NCBI RefSeq assembly: GCF_021531355.1
Contig: NZ_JADYTS010000028.1
Location: 1-37,609 of the forward strand
DNA from: Leyella stercorea
GTDB taxonomy: Bacteria > Bacteroidota > Bacteroidia > Bacteroidales > Bacteroidaceae
Direction of reading: 5' to 3'
DNA length: 37,609 nt
Part shown: positions 15,917 to 25,662 of the stretch, one piece after another
Numbering within the stretch: the stretch's first letter is position 1
Layout: every line of letters starts with the position of its first letter
Made by a program: the position numbers and the translations under genes
Notes under the pieces: generated by a model
What the model was told of the DNA's origin: nothing
Database searches by the model: none
Seen by the model: the letters and a program-made list of their open reading frames with translations, nothing else

Positions 15917-17320
15917 ATGGCAGAGTCAGAACAAGACAAAATATTCAGAACAAAGGTAATCCCGATTATGGATAACGTTCGGGACAGGCTTTTGAGAAAT
16001 CAGGCGGACGAGTTTAGGGAACACTCCTTTTCTTTCGGCAGCTTGATGGCTGGTGCCATTGGTCCAGACGGAGGTATGGCAGCAACCCAATCCTATAATG
16101 ACAGGTTACGATATACAGGAAAGTGGAACTCCAAGACCACTGAGGACTATATCGAGATGGTCAAGAAAGAGTTGAAGTTCGTAGGAGTCACGGTTGATGC
16201 TGCCATGGAGAAGAAGATGATAGACAAGATGATAAAGGACAAGATTCCTCGCTCATCCATTGAATATATCATCAGGAAAGCAGCCACAAGCACCCTTTTC
16301 TACCTTCCCCAAGAGGTGGCAAAATCACCTTTGGAAAAAAGCATGGATGCAGAAGCCGAGCGACGTTATAACCCGTCAGCATGGGAGAAGAATACAGGAC
16401 GTGCCATAGGTTCTGTCACCGACCTCCTCTGTATGGGAGGTTTTGGCGGTGGCTGGAAGACTGCTGCCACCTGGGTCGGCGGCGATCTTGTCTTGTCTCA
16501 TTTTGCAGATAAGCATGAAGACCGTTCCGATGTTCCCCTTGTCATCCGTCCTGGCATGGAAGAAGAATATCGTAAAGCACAGAAGGCGGTCAAACAGCAA
16601 GAGCAAAAGGAGGAGAAGCAAGGCTCCACAGCAGAAAGCAAGGAAGTCGCAGAAGAGGAAACACCGACGGAAACACCCGCATCACCTGAGCAGACACCAG
16701 CAGAGCAAGCTGCCGGTACTCCAGAACAGACCAATATGGACGGTTGGCAGGGATTGCTCACCTCTTTTGGACTGAATGGGATTGGAGACATAACCCATAA
16801 CCTTGGCTATGTGTTGGCCATGCTTCCTGATATGCTTGTAGGATTGTTTACTGGCAAGACGAAGTCCATCAATTTGAAGGACAACATGATGCCTATCGTC
16901 TCCATTGTTGCAGGAATGTTTGTCAAAAACCCCATCCTAAAGTTGGTACTCATTGGCATGGGAGGGTTGAACCTCATCAACAAGGCTGGGCATGAAGCGA
17001 TGGACAACTTTAAGGAACAGCAACATCCAGAGACAAGCCACTCACAGACTCATTACCGTGTCTATCCAAACGAGCCCCTCAATGGGCGTATCGTCAATCC
17101 CGAGATACGTGCCAACTGCCTTGTTGCGACGATAGACCGTGTACCCTGCACCATTGCTCTTCCTGACAGGGTTGTTGATGCCTACGAACAGGGAGCGTTA
17201 CCGCTCAACACCCTTGCCAATGCCGTATTGGCAAGGCATGACCAGATGCGCCAGATGGCATCTGAGAACTATGAGGCAAACGAGCGACAGACCATTGTAA
17301 GACCACTTGCTCAAAGATAA
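15917..17320 (+). CDS. Large transfer-operon protein with Pro/Glu/Thr linker and hydrophobic C-terminal half
   Basis: 467 residues. The N-terminal 200 residues are helical and charged (FRTKVIPIMDNVRDRLLRN, EDYIEMVKKELKFVGVTV). Residues 225-275 form a Gln/Glu/Pro/Thr-rich linker. Residues 290-360 contain hydrophobic stretches (LGYVLAMLPDMLVGLFTG, MMPIVSIVAGMF, LKLVLIGMGGLNLI). The C-terminal 80 residues (NGRIVNPEIRANCLVATID, then PCTIALPDRVVDAYEQGALP) resemble the DUF3945-like modules of other Bacteroidales element proteins. No specific family assignment. It lies within the continuous transfer operon. Confidence 0.6.
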   Translation: MAESEQDKIFRTKVIPIMDNVRDRLLRNQADEFREHSFSFGSLMAGAIGPDGGMAATQSYNDRLRYTGKWNSKTTEDYIEMVKKELKFVGVTVDAAMEKKMIDKMIKDKIPRSSIEYIIRKAATSTLFYLPQEVAKSPLEKSMDAEAERRYNPSAWEKNTGRAIGSVTDLLCMGGFGGGWKTAATWVGGDLVLSHFADKHEDRSDVPLVIRPGMEEEYRKAQKAVKQQEQKEEKQGSTAESKEVAEEETPTETPASPEQTPAEQAAGTPEQTNMDGWQGLLTSFGLNGIGDITHNLGYVLAMLPDMLVGLFTGKTKSINLKDNMMPIVSIVAGMFVKNPILKLVLIGMGGLNLINKAGHEAMDNFKEQQHPETSHSQTHYRVYPNEPLNGRIVNPEIRANCLVATIDRVPCTIALPDRVVDAYEQGALPLNTLANAVLARHDQMRQMASENYEANERQTIVRPLAQR

Positions 17321-17330
17321 CAGATCAGAT

Positions 17331-17771
17331 ATGAAAAGATATTGGTATAAGTTCCGTGTCAAGTACGGCAAAGTTCTCGACACGGGAAAGCAGAAGAAAG
17401 TCAGTGAAGAGTATCTTGTCGATGCAGAGAGTTTCACTGAGACGGAGAAGCGTGCCACCAAGGCAGCTACCGACCTCATTGGTACAAGAGATTTCGACAT
17501 CACGGCCATCTCACGTGAGCCCATCACTGAAATCCTCCACGAAGAGGAGAATGAAGACAATCACTGGTACAAGACCGTTGTATCATTGGTTAGTGAAGAT
17601 GCAGAGACAGGGGTAAAGAAGTTCTCGCCGCAGACCATCTATGTCAATGCCTCAAATACCACAGAGGCAGACCGTCTGCTCAGGGAACACATGTCGGACA
17701 CCCTGTCCGATTGGGAAGTAAAGTCCATCACTGAAACAAAGGTACTTGGAGTGCTGGGCTACAAAGGATAA
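17331..17771 (+). CDS. DUF4494-family protein
   Basis: 146 residues from ATG 17331 (MKRYWYKFRVKYGKVLDTGK); a TTG 24 bases earlier overlaps the previous gene and is less likely. Family hallmarks are KVSEEYLVDAESFTETEKRA, then ITEILHEEENEDNHWYKTVV, and DYEV-like WEVKSITETKVLGVL at the end. DUF4494 proteins are small cytoplasmic proteins frequent in Bacteroidetes phages and conjugative elements, function unknown. It lies between two large element genes in the operon. Confidence 0.85.
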   Translation: MKRYWYKFRVKYGKVLDTGKQKKVSEEYLVDAESFTETEKRATKAATDLIGTRDFDITAISREPITEILHEEENEDNHWYKTVVSLVSEDAETGVKKFSPQTIYVNASNTTEADRLLREHMSDTLSDWEVKSITETKVLGVLGYKG

Positions 17772-17787
17772 CAAAGACAGCTGAATT

Positions 17788-20214
17788 ATGACAGAAAAGA
17801 ATCAACAAGAGAAGATGGCCGCAGAACGTCAGGTGGAACTGTTCACCCATGCTTTTGAGAAAGCCAAGGATAATGGAGGCATTTGGTTGGATAACAAAGG
17901 CCGTAAGGCTCCCGGACTCTACCAGAAGCATTTGCAGGTATCACCCTTCAATGCCATCATATTGGGCATGCACGCAGACCAGCACAACTACAAGACCAAC
18001 CAGTACACCCTGTTCTCTGAAGCCAAGAAACGAGGGGAATCCGTACAGACCAAGGAAAAAGGCGTGCCATTCCTATGGTACAGCTGGAACGAGTATGTCA
18101 GCAAGAGCAATCCTGATGACAGGATTAGCCGTGCCGACTACCAAACCCTGTCAGCAGAGCAACAGTCCGACTACAAAGGCATCCGAACCCGTGAGGTTCG
18201 TGCACTGTTCAATATAGAGCAGACCACATTACCCATGGTTGACAAGACTTCCTATGAGAAGGTAGTACAGGACTACGGGCGGTTGGAAGACCGTGCCGAT
18301 GTGGCAGCAGCCTCAGAAGAGATCCGACATAGAGTAGAGAATTTGTTGGCAAGTGCAGGTCAGTATATGGTTGAAATCCGTCCCGACTCATCTGGAGTGG
18401 CACATTACGACAGCGCGAAGGATGTCATCTTCTTGCCAGAAGTCTCATCCTACGAGCACTATGAGGACTACGCAAGAGATGCCGTTTCTCTCCTTGTCTC
18501 TGCCACAGGTCATCAGCAACGCCTTGCCCGTGAAGGAATGGGGGTTAAGAACGGCAAGACCTCACCAGAAGATGCCGAGAAGCAGGAACGCCTGATTGTA
18601 GAGGTTGCCACTGCCGTCAAGTTGCAGGAATTGGGCATTTCGGCAAAACTCTCTCCTGAAAGCTTGAAGATGACCGATTATTGGTCAAGGGAACTCAGAG
18701 AAAACCCCTGTTTAGTGGACATCGTCGAGAGGGATGTCAACAATGCCGTTGATATGCTCCACAAAGCTGAAAGAGGAGAGAAAGTAGAGCTCAACAGCCA
18801 GGCAGCACAGAAACAGATTAACGCCATCCGCAGCATCCTTCCGAAGCATTTCTATGTGGCAGACGAAATCAAGACCTTGCCTAACAGGGACACCAAGGAG
18901 TTTGTCATCGTCAAAGACCCCAGCAGCAAGATGGCTGATGTGGTTCTTCCCGAAGGAGCGTCGTTGGGTGCAGACAATGATATTCCAGGAATGAACAAAG
19001 GACGTATCGAACATGCTTTGCAGAAAGAAGGTTATGACACGGTCACCTTCTACAATGCCGATGGCTCCATGGGCTATCGTCCTGACGACAGTTTCTTTGA
19101 CGGAAAGGCTGTTTCCGTTGCCCGGCTCAACAAATGGAACTTAGACACCATCACCCTTCTCGACGTGTCGGATGCCGTCAAGCGTTCTGGTGCCGTTGAC
19201 TTCGAGAGGATTCTCATGATGCGGGACGATGACGGCAAGTGGGCACTCTACATGAAGCCAGAGAACGAGAAGAGCTTCTGTGTCTATCCTGACAAAACAG
19301 ATGTCAACCTCTTTTTCACGACCGTGAAGCAAGGTAACGAGGAAGTGACAGAGTCGATGCGTCAGGATATGGCGCAGAAATACTACCTTGCCACCACAGA
19401 GAAGCCCGAACAGAGGGTTGACATTTTCAAGAGCGATGCGACTCCCGAAGAACTCAACCAGATTGAGAGAGTCAACATCTTCAAGACCAAGGCTACCGAG
19501 ACACAACCCAGTGTTATCCTCTGCTTGCCTACGGTAAACGGAGAGAAGCTCAAACCTCGTGAGGTCACCCCCTCTCAATGGCAACGCCTTTGGCTCGCGG
19601 ATGACATGCAGGACTACAAGAAGCATCTTGCTGCCAGTCTCTTTGCAGATGTTCTGCGTAAGGGTCGCACAGATACTGTCGCTGTAGGTACAGACAAGTC
19701 CGAGCAGGAGGCACAGACTGAGGATGTCGCTCAGAAGCCTGTTCAACAAGAAGATAAAACAGAGGAGGATTCCAAGAAGGAAGATAAGCAAAAAGAAGAA
19801 GCCAAGGAAGAAACGACAAAGGCAGAGACCAAGGCGGTGGCTGCTGCCAGCCTCTCTCCCATGCTTAAACAATTCTACGACCTCAAAGCCAAGCACCCGG
19901 ATGCCATTTTGCTATTCCGCTGCGGTGATTTCTACGAGACATACTGCAATGATGCGGAAAAAGCTTCCAAAATACTTGGCATCACACTCACCAGGAGTAA
20001 TCGCACCAAGGACATTGAGGGCAAGCCGCTCAGCATGGCAGGTTTTCCATACCATGCCCTTGACACCTATCTCCCCAAGTTGATTCGGGCGGGCGAGCGT
20101 GTAGCCATCTGTGACCAGTTTGAGGCTCCTAAAAAAAATCAGGAATCCGCTGAAAACCAAGTGGTTGAAAGTGCCAGGCAAGAAGAAAGCAAATCATCTG
20201 GAAGACACCGCTAA
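17788..20214 (+). CDS. ArdC-like protein fused to a MutS domain-I module
   Basis: 808 residues. Residues 1-150 match the ArdC-type single-strand-binding N-domain ([31 protein letters not shown]). Residues 165-300 align with the zincin-like domain that follows in ArdC proteins, but its HExxH helix reads [14 protein letters not shown], so the first zinc His and catalytic Glu are missing. After a long middle region and a Lys/Glu linker (about 635-685), residues 687-785 are a MutS mismatch-recognition domain I ([53 protein letters not shown]), including the Phe-x-Glu-type motif. ArdC proteins protect incoming DNA from restriction. It is not a MutS repair enzyme: ATPase domains are absent. Confidence 0.8.
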   Translation: MTEKNQQEKMAAERQVELFTHAFEKAKDNGGIWLDNKGRKAPGLYQKHLQVSPFNAIILGMHADQHNYKTNQYTLFSEAKKRGESVQTKEKGVPFLWYSWNEYVSKSNPDDRISRADYQTLSAEQQSDYKGIRTREVRALFNIEQTTLPMVDKTSYEKVVQDYGRLEDRADVAAASEEIRHRVENLLASAGQYMVEIRPDSSGVAHYDSAKDVIFLPEVSSYEHYEDYARDAVSLLVSATGHQQRLAREGMGVKNGKTSPEDAEKQERLIVEVATAVKLQELGISAKLSPESLKMTDYWSRELRENPCLVDIVERDVNNAVDMLHKAERGEKVELNSQAAQKQINAIRSILPKHFYVADEIKTLPNRDTKEFVIVKDPSSKMADVVLPEGASLGADNDIPGMNKGRIEHALQKEGYDTVTFYNADGSMGYRPDDSFFDGKAVSVARLNKWNLDTITLLDVSDAVKRSGAVDFERILMMRDDDGKWALYMKPENEKSFCVYPDKTDVNLFFTTVKQGNEEVTESMRQDMAQKYYLATTEKPEQRVDIFKSDATPEELNQIERVNIFKTKATETQPSVILCLPTVNGEKLKPREVTPSQWQRLWLADDMQDYKKHLAASLFADVLRKGRTDTVAVGTDKSEQEAQTEDVAQKPVQQEDKTEEDSKKEDKQKEEAKEETTKAETKAVAAASLSPMLKQFYDLKAKHPDAILLFRCGDFYETYCNDAEKASKILGITLTRSNRTKDIEGKPLSMAGFPYHALDTYLPKLIRAGERVAICDQFEAPKKNQESAENQVVESARQEESKSSGRHR

Positions 20215-20227
20215 TGTTTAGACCGAC

Positions 20228-21814
20228 ATGTCAAAGAACAAAGAATACATAGAGAAATATGCAGAGTATGCCATGGAGCAGATGCGCCGATATGGCATAC
20301 CTGCTTCTGTTACCTTGGCACAAGGCATCTGTGAGAGCGCAAGCGGACAGAGCGAACTGTCTCGTAAGGGCAACAATCATTTCGGCATCAAGGCTACTTC
20401 CAGTTGGATTCAGAACGGAGGCAAATACCTTGTTTATACCGATGACCGTCCAAATGAGAAGTTCTGTCAGTATGCCTCTGTGGGAGACTCCTATGAGCAC
20501 CACTCCAAGTTTCTGAAAGAGAACAAGCGGTATGCAGCCCTCTTCAAACTCTCTCCAGACGACTACAAGGGATGGACTGCTGGTCTGCAGAAGGCAGGCT
20601 ATGCTTCCAGCGGCAAGTATGCTTCCACGCTTCAAAGCATCATTGAGGCTAACGACTTGCAGAAATATGACCGCATGGTGATGCAGGAGATGCAGGCACA
20701 AGGCAAATCCTTCGGTGTTGCTACAAATCCTCGTAGCAACGAAGGACAGACAGTTCAAACTGCAGAGACGGACTCAGAGAACAAACATTACTCTTATCCC
20801 TTGAAGCGCAGTGAGTTTATGCTTGTCACCTCGCCGTTCGGAATGAGGGATGACCCAATGAATCCTGGTGCAAAGCAGATGCACAAGGGCATTGACATCC
20901 AAGCGAAGCATGACGAAATCTTTGCTACAGAAGACAAAGGTAAAGTCATCAAGGTGAATAACAACACTGATGGTGGTGCCGGTCGTTATGTCACTGTGGA
21001 ATACAGCAGACCGAATGGCAACAAGTACCAATGCACATATATGCACCTTAGCCGCATTGATGTCAAGGTTGGCGATGAAGTGAATGCGGGACAAAAACTT
21101 GGCATGTCTGGGAATACTGGCACAAGGACAACAGGCGAGCACCTTCATTTCAGCGTCAAGAGTGTGTCATCTGATGGTACAAAAAGGGATATAGACCCAG
21201 CTGCCTATCTGGCGGAGATTTCTCAGAAAGGAGGAATTATTCTCCAGACCCTGTATAACGGCAAGGATATTACAGCCCAGTATAAGGCACAAAATCCTAT
21301 AGATGGAAACACTGTCAGTGAGGTTACAAGCAATCCAGAGGACTGGATGAAGAAGCTGCTTTCTTCCGAAGACAGTGGCGTTAACATGCCTCTTGGAGAC
21401 CCTGTGATAGAACTCATGATGACTATGTTCACCTCCCTCATGGCTCTTGCATTGCAGATTGACAACAAAAGTGAGGAGGAGAAGATGCAGAAGGCAACGG
21501 AAGCTGCCATCACCAAGTCCATCGACCTCACCTCTCTTCTTCCCTCTTATAGAATTTGCTCCATCACTCTACAGGGTAACAAGCCATTCCTTCAAGTGGA
21601 CAATGGTAGCGTGCAGTTTTCCCGTGAGCTTACAAATGCAGAAATCGTTAAGATACAGCAGACCCTTGGCAACACAGCGTTAAGTCAAGAAGAAAAACGA
21701 AGAACCATTGCCACCATCATCAACTCCGCTGTTGTCTCTCACCAAATGTCTCAGAATTATGAGAATGGCATGGGTGCTCAGGCAGACAGACAAGAATCAG
21801 TTCAAATCAGATAA
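20228..21814 (+). CDS. Bifunctional peptidoglycan hydrolase: glucosaminidase (GH73) plus M23 peptidase
   Basis: 528 residues. Residues 5-145 are a FlgJ/GH73-type glucosaminidase (YGIPASVTLAQGICESASG with catalytic Glu36, NNHFGIK, DSYEHHSKFL). Residues 195-330 form a complete M23 domain: SPFGMRDDP, HKGID (His219, Asp223), MHLSR, EHLHF (His305, His307). The last 200 residues are uncharacterised, with a hydrophobic patch (VIELMMTMFTSLMALALQI). No classical signal peptide is seen, so export is probably through the transfer machinery. Such two-domain enzymes are the VirB1-like wall-opening hydrolases of Bacteroidales conjugation systems. Confidence 0.85.
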   Translation: MSKNKEYIEKYAEYAMEQMRRYGIPASVTLAQGICESASGQSELSRKGNNHFGIKATSSWIQNGGKYLVYTDDRPNEKFCQYASVGDSYEHHSKFLKENKRYAALFKLSPDDYKGWTAGLQKAGYASSGKYASTLQSIIEANDLQKYDRMVMQEMQAQGKSFGVATNPRSNEGQTVQTAETDSENKHYSYPLKRSEFMLVTSPFGMRDDPMNPGAKQMHKGIDIQAKHDEIFATEDKGKVIKVNNNTDGGAGRYVTVEYSRPNGNKYQCTYMHLSRIDVKVGDEVNAGQKLGMSGNTGTRTTGEHLHFSVKSVSSDGTKRDIDPAAYLAEISQKGGIILQTLYNGKDITAQYKAQNPIDGNTVSEVTSNPEDWMKKLLSSEDSGVNMPLGDPVIELMMTMFTSLMALALQIDNKSEEEKMQKATEAAITKSIDLTSLLPSYRICSITLQGNKPFLQVDNGSVQFSRELTNAEIVKIQQTLGNTALSQEEKRRTIATIINSAVVSHQMSQNYENGMGAQADRQESVQIR

Positions 21815-21838
21815 TTCGTACAACAAAACAATTCTATT

Positions 21839-22450
21839 ATGATCAAATGTAACGTAACAGTATGTGGCACCGTATCACGCCAGGCGCAGATTCGTGCCCA
21901 CAAAGAAGGGAAACAATTCATCTCGTTCGGAGTGAAAGTCGTTATCCCTGCCAAATCAGGCATCAACAAGACGATTGAAATCAGTGTTGCCAAAGACACG
22001 GACAGCCAAGGCGAAGCCGTCAATTATCCTGTTGGTTCACGCATCGAGGTGGCTGGTGTACTCCAGTTTCACAAGAAAGGGGATATCGTCTATTACAACC
22101 TCTCCGCTACAGGTGTGAACAACTTCAACGCCAGTAGTCAGGACGCTATCACTGGCAGCATGGAGTTCCGTGGTACCATCGGGAAACAGGTTGATGTGAA
22201 GACGGACAAGAAGGGCAATCCCTATACTCTGTTCTCAGCTTACAGCAGTGAGAAAGACGGTGATGCTTACGCTTACACATGGGTGCGTTTCATGCAGTTC
22301 GGTTCAGCAAAAGAAGAATGGGTACAGGCAAAAGCTGGCATCAATGCCAAGGGAGACCTGCAAATAGGAGTCTTCAATGACCGCATAGACCTGACTTGCC
22401 GTGTGACAGAACTCACACAGTGGGAGAAATCTACCAATCAGTCTAACTAA
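21839..22450 (+). CDS. OB-fold protein, probable single-stranded-DNA-binding protein
   Basis: 203 residues. Two SSB/OB-like halves are seen: residues 1-95 (KCNVTVCGTVSRQAQIRAHK, FISFGVKVVIPAK, YPVGSRIEVAGVLQFH) and 105-195 (GSMEFRGTIGKQVDVKTDKK, YTLFSAYSSEKDG, ITR-like RIDLTCRVTELTQW). The pattern of strand-turn-strand with a basic loop fits a duplicated OB fold. It is placed between a wall hydrolase and an ArdC-like gene, fitting a role in coating the transferred single strand. The family assignment is by pattern, so moderately certain. Confidence 0.6.
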   Translation: MIKCNVTVCGTVSRQAQIRAHKEGKQFISFGVKVVIPAKSGINKTIEISVAKDTDSQGEAVNYPVGSRIEVAGVLQFHKKGDIVYYNLSATGVNNFNASSQDAITGSMEFRGTIGKQVDVKTDKKGNPYTLFSAYSSEKDGDAYAYTWVRFMQFGSAKEEWVQAKAGINAKGDLQIGVFNDRIDLTCRVTELTQWEKSTNQSN

Positions 22451-22461
22451 ACGAAACTGAT

Positions 22462-24411
22462 ATGACAGGACAAAAGAAATACAATACAGATGGAAAGACC
22501 AGTGAAGACAGGGCTCTCGATCTCTTTGCCGACATGATGATTGAACGCATCAAGTCGCTGAGCAGCAAAGATGGTTGGAAGAAGCCCTGGTTCACCGAGG
22601 GCTCGCTGTCATGGCCAAAGAACCTTTCTGGACGTGAATACAACGGCATGAACGCCTTGATGCTTATGATGCACTGCGAGAAGAATGGGTACAAGCTCCC
22701 GATTTTCTGTACTTTTGACCGTGTCGCCGGGCTCAACTTCACCAAGGACAAGCAAGGCAAGAGACAGCAGGCGAAAGGCAGTGGTGGTGAAGCGTTGCCA
22801 CAGGTAAGCATTTTAAAAGGCGAGAAGAGTTTCCCTGTCTTTATCACGACCTTTACTGTTGTGGACAAAGAGACCAAGGAGAGGGTGAAGTATGACGACT
22901 ATAGACTGATGTCAGAGGAACAGAGACAGAAGTATAATGTATATCCAAAATTGCAGGTTTACAATGTCTTCAATGTTTCGCAGACCAATCTTCAGGAAGC
23001 ACGTCCCGAGCTGTACAAGAAAATCGAGGAATCATGTAGGCAGTCAAAACCGATGGAAATGGGCGAAGACTTCTCATTCCAACCTGTGGATAAGATGATT
23101 AAAGAGAACGGGTGGATTTGTCCCATAAAGCCCATCTATGGCGACTCGGCATACTATTCCATCAGCAAGAATGAGATTGTTGTGCCAGAGAAGAAGCAGT
23201 TCAAGGATGGGGAATCATTCTACTCCAATCTCTTTCACGAAATGACCCATTCCACAGGTGCAGAGGGGCAGTTGAACCGTATCAAACCTACATCTTTCGG
23301 TTCTGAAGAGTATGCCCGGGAGGAACTGGTGGCTGAACTGACTGCTGCATTGACAGCACAGCGATACGGTATGACCAAGCATCTGAAGGGTGATTCCGCT
23401 GCCTATCTGAAATCCTGGCTTGACTCACTGAAAGAGTCTCCTCAGTTCATAAAGACCACGTTGATGGACGTGAAAAAAGCCAGTTCGATGCTCACACAGC
23501 ACATTGACAAGATGGCGTTGGAGATTGAGAAGGAAGAATCCGTCAGGCAGGATAACGGAAATGGAAAAAGCTATCTGTCTGTAGAGGACGGAGACCATGC
23601 TGTCTTAGCCTATAATGGTTCCGCGGTGTACATCCAGCATCACGAGAAGGAGGACTCTGTGAAAGTCGCTGTCCCAACGGATAAAGGACTGGAGGTAAAG
23701 TTCACCCTTCCCTATGACCACACCAAAGACCTTGACCGAAACTTTCAGGAGGCTTTTGCTCAATACAAAAGTCAGATGGAACCTTCCGAAATGAAAGAGA
23801 AAGTCTATTATGCGTCCGTTGCCTACCTGCAATCGACCGATGACACCTCGGAATTGGACAAGCTGAAAGAGCGCGGTGACTATGATGGACTGCTGAGACT
23901 TGCCAAGAATTACTATGACGGAAACGGCATGGATGAAGAGCAGACCTATAAGAAACCATGTCAAAACAGGGGCGATGACCTGCTGATTGAGGACAAGGAC
24001 TTCGCCGTGGTGTATAATGGTAGCGTGGGAGGTACTTATGAAGTATTTGCCAAGTATTCAGAGCAGGATGTCCGCAATCATATAACACGCTATGGCATCG
24101 GTCGTGCCAGTGAGGATGTGAAGGAGGTTGCACGGGAAATGACCCATGAGGCATTTACTGGAATGGCTACACGTAAGCTCCCCATCTTACACATGCCTAA
24201 TGATTCTCTCCTCTATCTTCAGTACAACAAGGAGAAGGACAGCATAGATGTTGGAACCGTAACAAATATCGGATTATCTGTTAAGCATTCATTTCCCTAC
24301 GACCACGACCAATCCATGGACATGAACATTCAGGGAGTACATGAACAACTCCAGGACATGAAGGAATATCAGCAAGAAGAGCATGTAGCTAAATCAGCCT
24401 TTCATCGGTAA
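22462..24411 (+). CDS. ArdC-like antirestriction protein with intact zincin motif
   Basis: 649 residues. The ArdC N-domain spans about 10-190 (RALDLFADMMIERIKSLSS, WPKNLSGREYNGMNALML, YNVFNVSQTN). The zincin-like domain spans about 220-345 with FHEMTHSTG (His259, Glu260, His263) and EELVAELTAAL supplying the third ligand, so the metallopeptidase site is intact. Residues 385-440 and 580-640 are two copies of one module (VYIQHHEKEDSVKV, LPYDHTKDLDRN; LYLQYNKEKDSIDV, FPYDHDQSMDMN), apparently an internal duplication. It is the last gene of the transfer operon, just before a strong hairpin. Likely protects the element's DNA on entry. Confidence 0.85.
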   Translation: MTGQKKYNTDGKTSEDRALDLFADMMIERIKSLSSKDGWKKPWFTEGSLSWPKNLSGREYNGMNALMLMMHCEKNGYKLPIFCTFDRVAGLNFTKDKQGKRQQAKGSGGEALPQVSILKGEKSFPVFITTFTVVDKETKERVKYDDYRLMSEEQRQKYNVYPKLQVYNVFNVSQTNLQEARPELYKKIEESCRQSKPMEMGEDFSFQPVDKMIKENGWICPIKPIYGDSAYYSISKNEIVVPEKKQFKDGESFYSNLFHEMTHSTGAEGQLNRIKPTSFGSEEYAREELVAELTAALTAQRYGMTKHLKGDSAAYLKSWLDSLKESPQFIKTTLMDVKKASSMLTQHIDKMALEIEKEESVRQDNGNGKSYLSVEDGDHAVLAYNGSAVYIQHHEKEDSVKVAVPTDKGLEVKFTLPYDHTKDLDRNFQEAFAQYKSQMEPSEMKEKVYYASVAYLQSTDDTSELDKLKERGDYDGLLRLAKNYYDGNGMDEEQTYKKPCQNRGDDLLIEDKDFAVVYNGSVGGTYEVFAKYSEQDVRNHITRYGIGRASEDVKEVAREMTHEAFTGMATRKLPILHMPNDSLLYLQYNKEKDSIDVGTVTNIGLSVKHSFPYDHDQSMDMNIQGVHEQLQDMKEYQQEEHVAKSAFHR

Positions 24412-24435
24412 AGTTTTTCATGTCAAGGAAAGATT

Positions 24436-24468
24436 ATCAGCCGCAAGATGTGTTGTCTTGCGGCTGAT
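24436..24468. terminator. Strong hairpin between the convergent ArdC-like and serpin genes
   Basis: ATCAGCCGCAAGA (24436-24448) and TCTTGCGGCTGAT (24456-24468) form a perfect 13-bp stem with a 7-base loop, between stop codons at 24411 and 24473. The flanking T-rich tails are modest on both strands, so it probably serves as a bidirectional terminator. Confidence 0.75.
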
Positions 24469-24472
24469 TGTG

Positions 24473-25552
24473 TTATTCCATGTTCCTTACGACACCCATA
24501 AAGAGCAATTCATCATATTCGCCTGTTATTGCAAACGCAAATGGTCTGTCAAGTTTCATGGTCACTGGTTCAGGCATTTCGTCTGGCGGTGGACAACCCA
24601 CCTCGCATTCTGCTATGGTCAGAGCGGCAGCTTCAGTACCTTCTTCCTCCACATTGATGACGCACTGCTGCTTTATCTGACTGATATGCGCAGGTTCGTC
24701 TGTTATCTTTGGGAAGCAATCATCCTTGTCAAACATGTCTCCAAGTCCCAACTCACGCAGAACATCTTCCAATGATAGCGTGTTGTCGAATCGGAAGCGT
24801 GGCATGTAAAAATCAACTTCGCAAATGTCGGTCTCATCGTCCACCCAATCAGCCGTTTCCATAATGCTCTCAATGCTTATTCCCTCTTTTGGCAGCACCA
24901 AGACCATGCTATGTGCATGATCCCGATAAGGCAGACGAATGACCTGATATTTTTCTGTCTCAGCATATTCTGCCTCTTCAATGTTCTGATACATCATCTC
25001 CACGTCTGTCTCTGAACCATCTTCGTTATAGAATGTGTCCGTTTCAGTATAGTCAGGGTCGAACGGAGATTCCCATTTCCCATTCATGTAGATGGCATCA
25101 AGTACAAGCATCAAGGCATCCTGACTGATTTCCGTGTCGAGAGACTTTATCATCTGGTGGGTGTTGTCAGATACCCATTTGTCTATGTTCTGTTTCACAT
25201 GCTCCTTCTGAGCAAAGTTGGCATGATGAGCCTCTGCTTCGTAACCATGTTCAAGTACGTCAATATAATCCTCATGGATGATGCCCATTGACTTGTTATA
25301 CCAGATACTTGATGCGTGCTCCAGCCTAAAGTTCTCATCATAGCTGGGTTCCAGATTGCTATTAAACCCAAGGATAAGTTGATTAACCCGTTCATAGATA
25401 GGGCTGTCATAATCCATTCCTTCCTGAAGCATTTCAAGCATACGGCATAAGCCAACGGGCGAGAAGACGATGTTACCTTCCGTCTTTGCCAATAGTTCTC
25501 TTGCAATGATTGCAGAAAAAGCGTAGTCATACGGTGCAGTTATATCTCCCAT
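24473..25552 (-). CDS. Serpin, apparently cytoplasmic, with Cys-containing reactive loop
   Basis: 359 residues spanning a whole serpin fold: YDYAFSAIIARELLAKTEGN, NIVFSPVGLCRMLEML near the N-terminus, then MLVLDAIYMNGKWESPFDP, VIRLPYRDHAHSMVLVLPKE, and the hinge EEEGTEAAAL (Gly305 at P15), which predicts inhibitory ability. The reactive loop reads TIAECEVGCPPPDEMPEP; counting from P15 puts P1 near Gly319 with Cys316 and Cys320 beside it. It ends DRPFAFAI...LFMGVV as expected. No signal peptide or lipobox: the first codon is MGDITAPYDYAF and an in-frame TGA lies directly upstream. Most Bacteroidetes serpins are exported, so this is odd. Confidence 0.88.
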   Translation of the reverse strand: MGDITAPYDYAFSAIIARELLAKTEGNIVFSPVGLCRMLEMLQEGMDYDSPIYERVNQLILGFNSNLEPSYDENFRLEHASSIWYNKSMGIIHEDYIDVLEHGYEAEAHHANFAQKEHVKQNIDKWVSDNTHQMIKSLDTEISQDALMLVLDAIYMNGKWESPFDPDYTETDTFYNEDGSETDVEMMYQNIEEAEYAETEKYQVIRLPYRDHAHSMVLVLPKEGISIESIMETADWVDDETDICEVDFYMPRFRFDNTLSLEDVLRELGLGDMFDKDDCFPKITDEPAHISQIKQQCVINVEEEGTEAAALTIAECEVGCPPPDEMPEPVTMKLDRPFAFAITGEYDELLFMGVVRNME

Positions 25553-25662
25553 TTGTCAATCATATTTATTTATCCCTATTATCACATCTAATACTCTTTG
25601 TTTATTACTAAAATAATGATAAGAAAAGCAAACAAAAGGTTTATTGATATTCTATTGAATGA

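Noticed and set aside
19840..20214. Complete MutS mismatch-repair protein
   Set aside because: Only domain I is present; connector, clamp and ATPase domains are absent, and it is fused to an ArdC-like protein.
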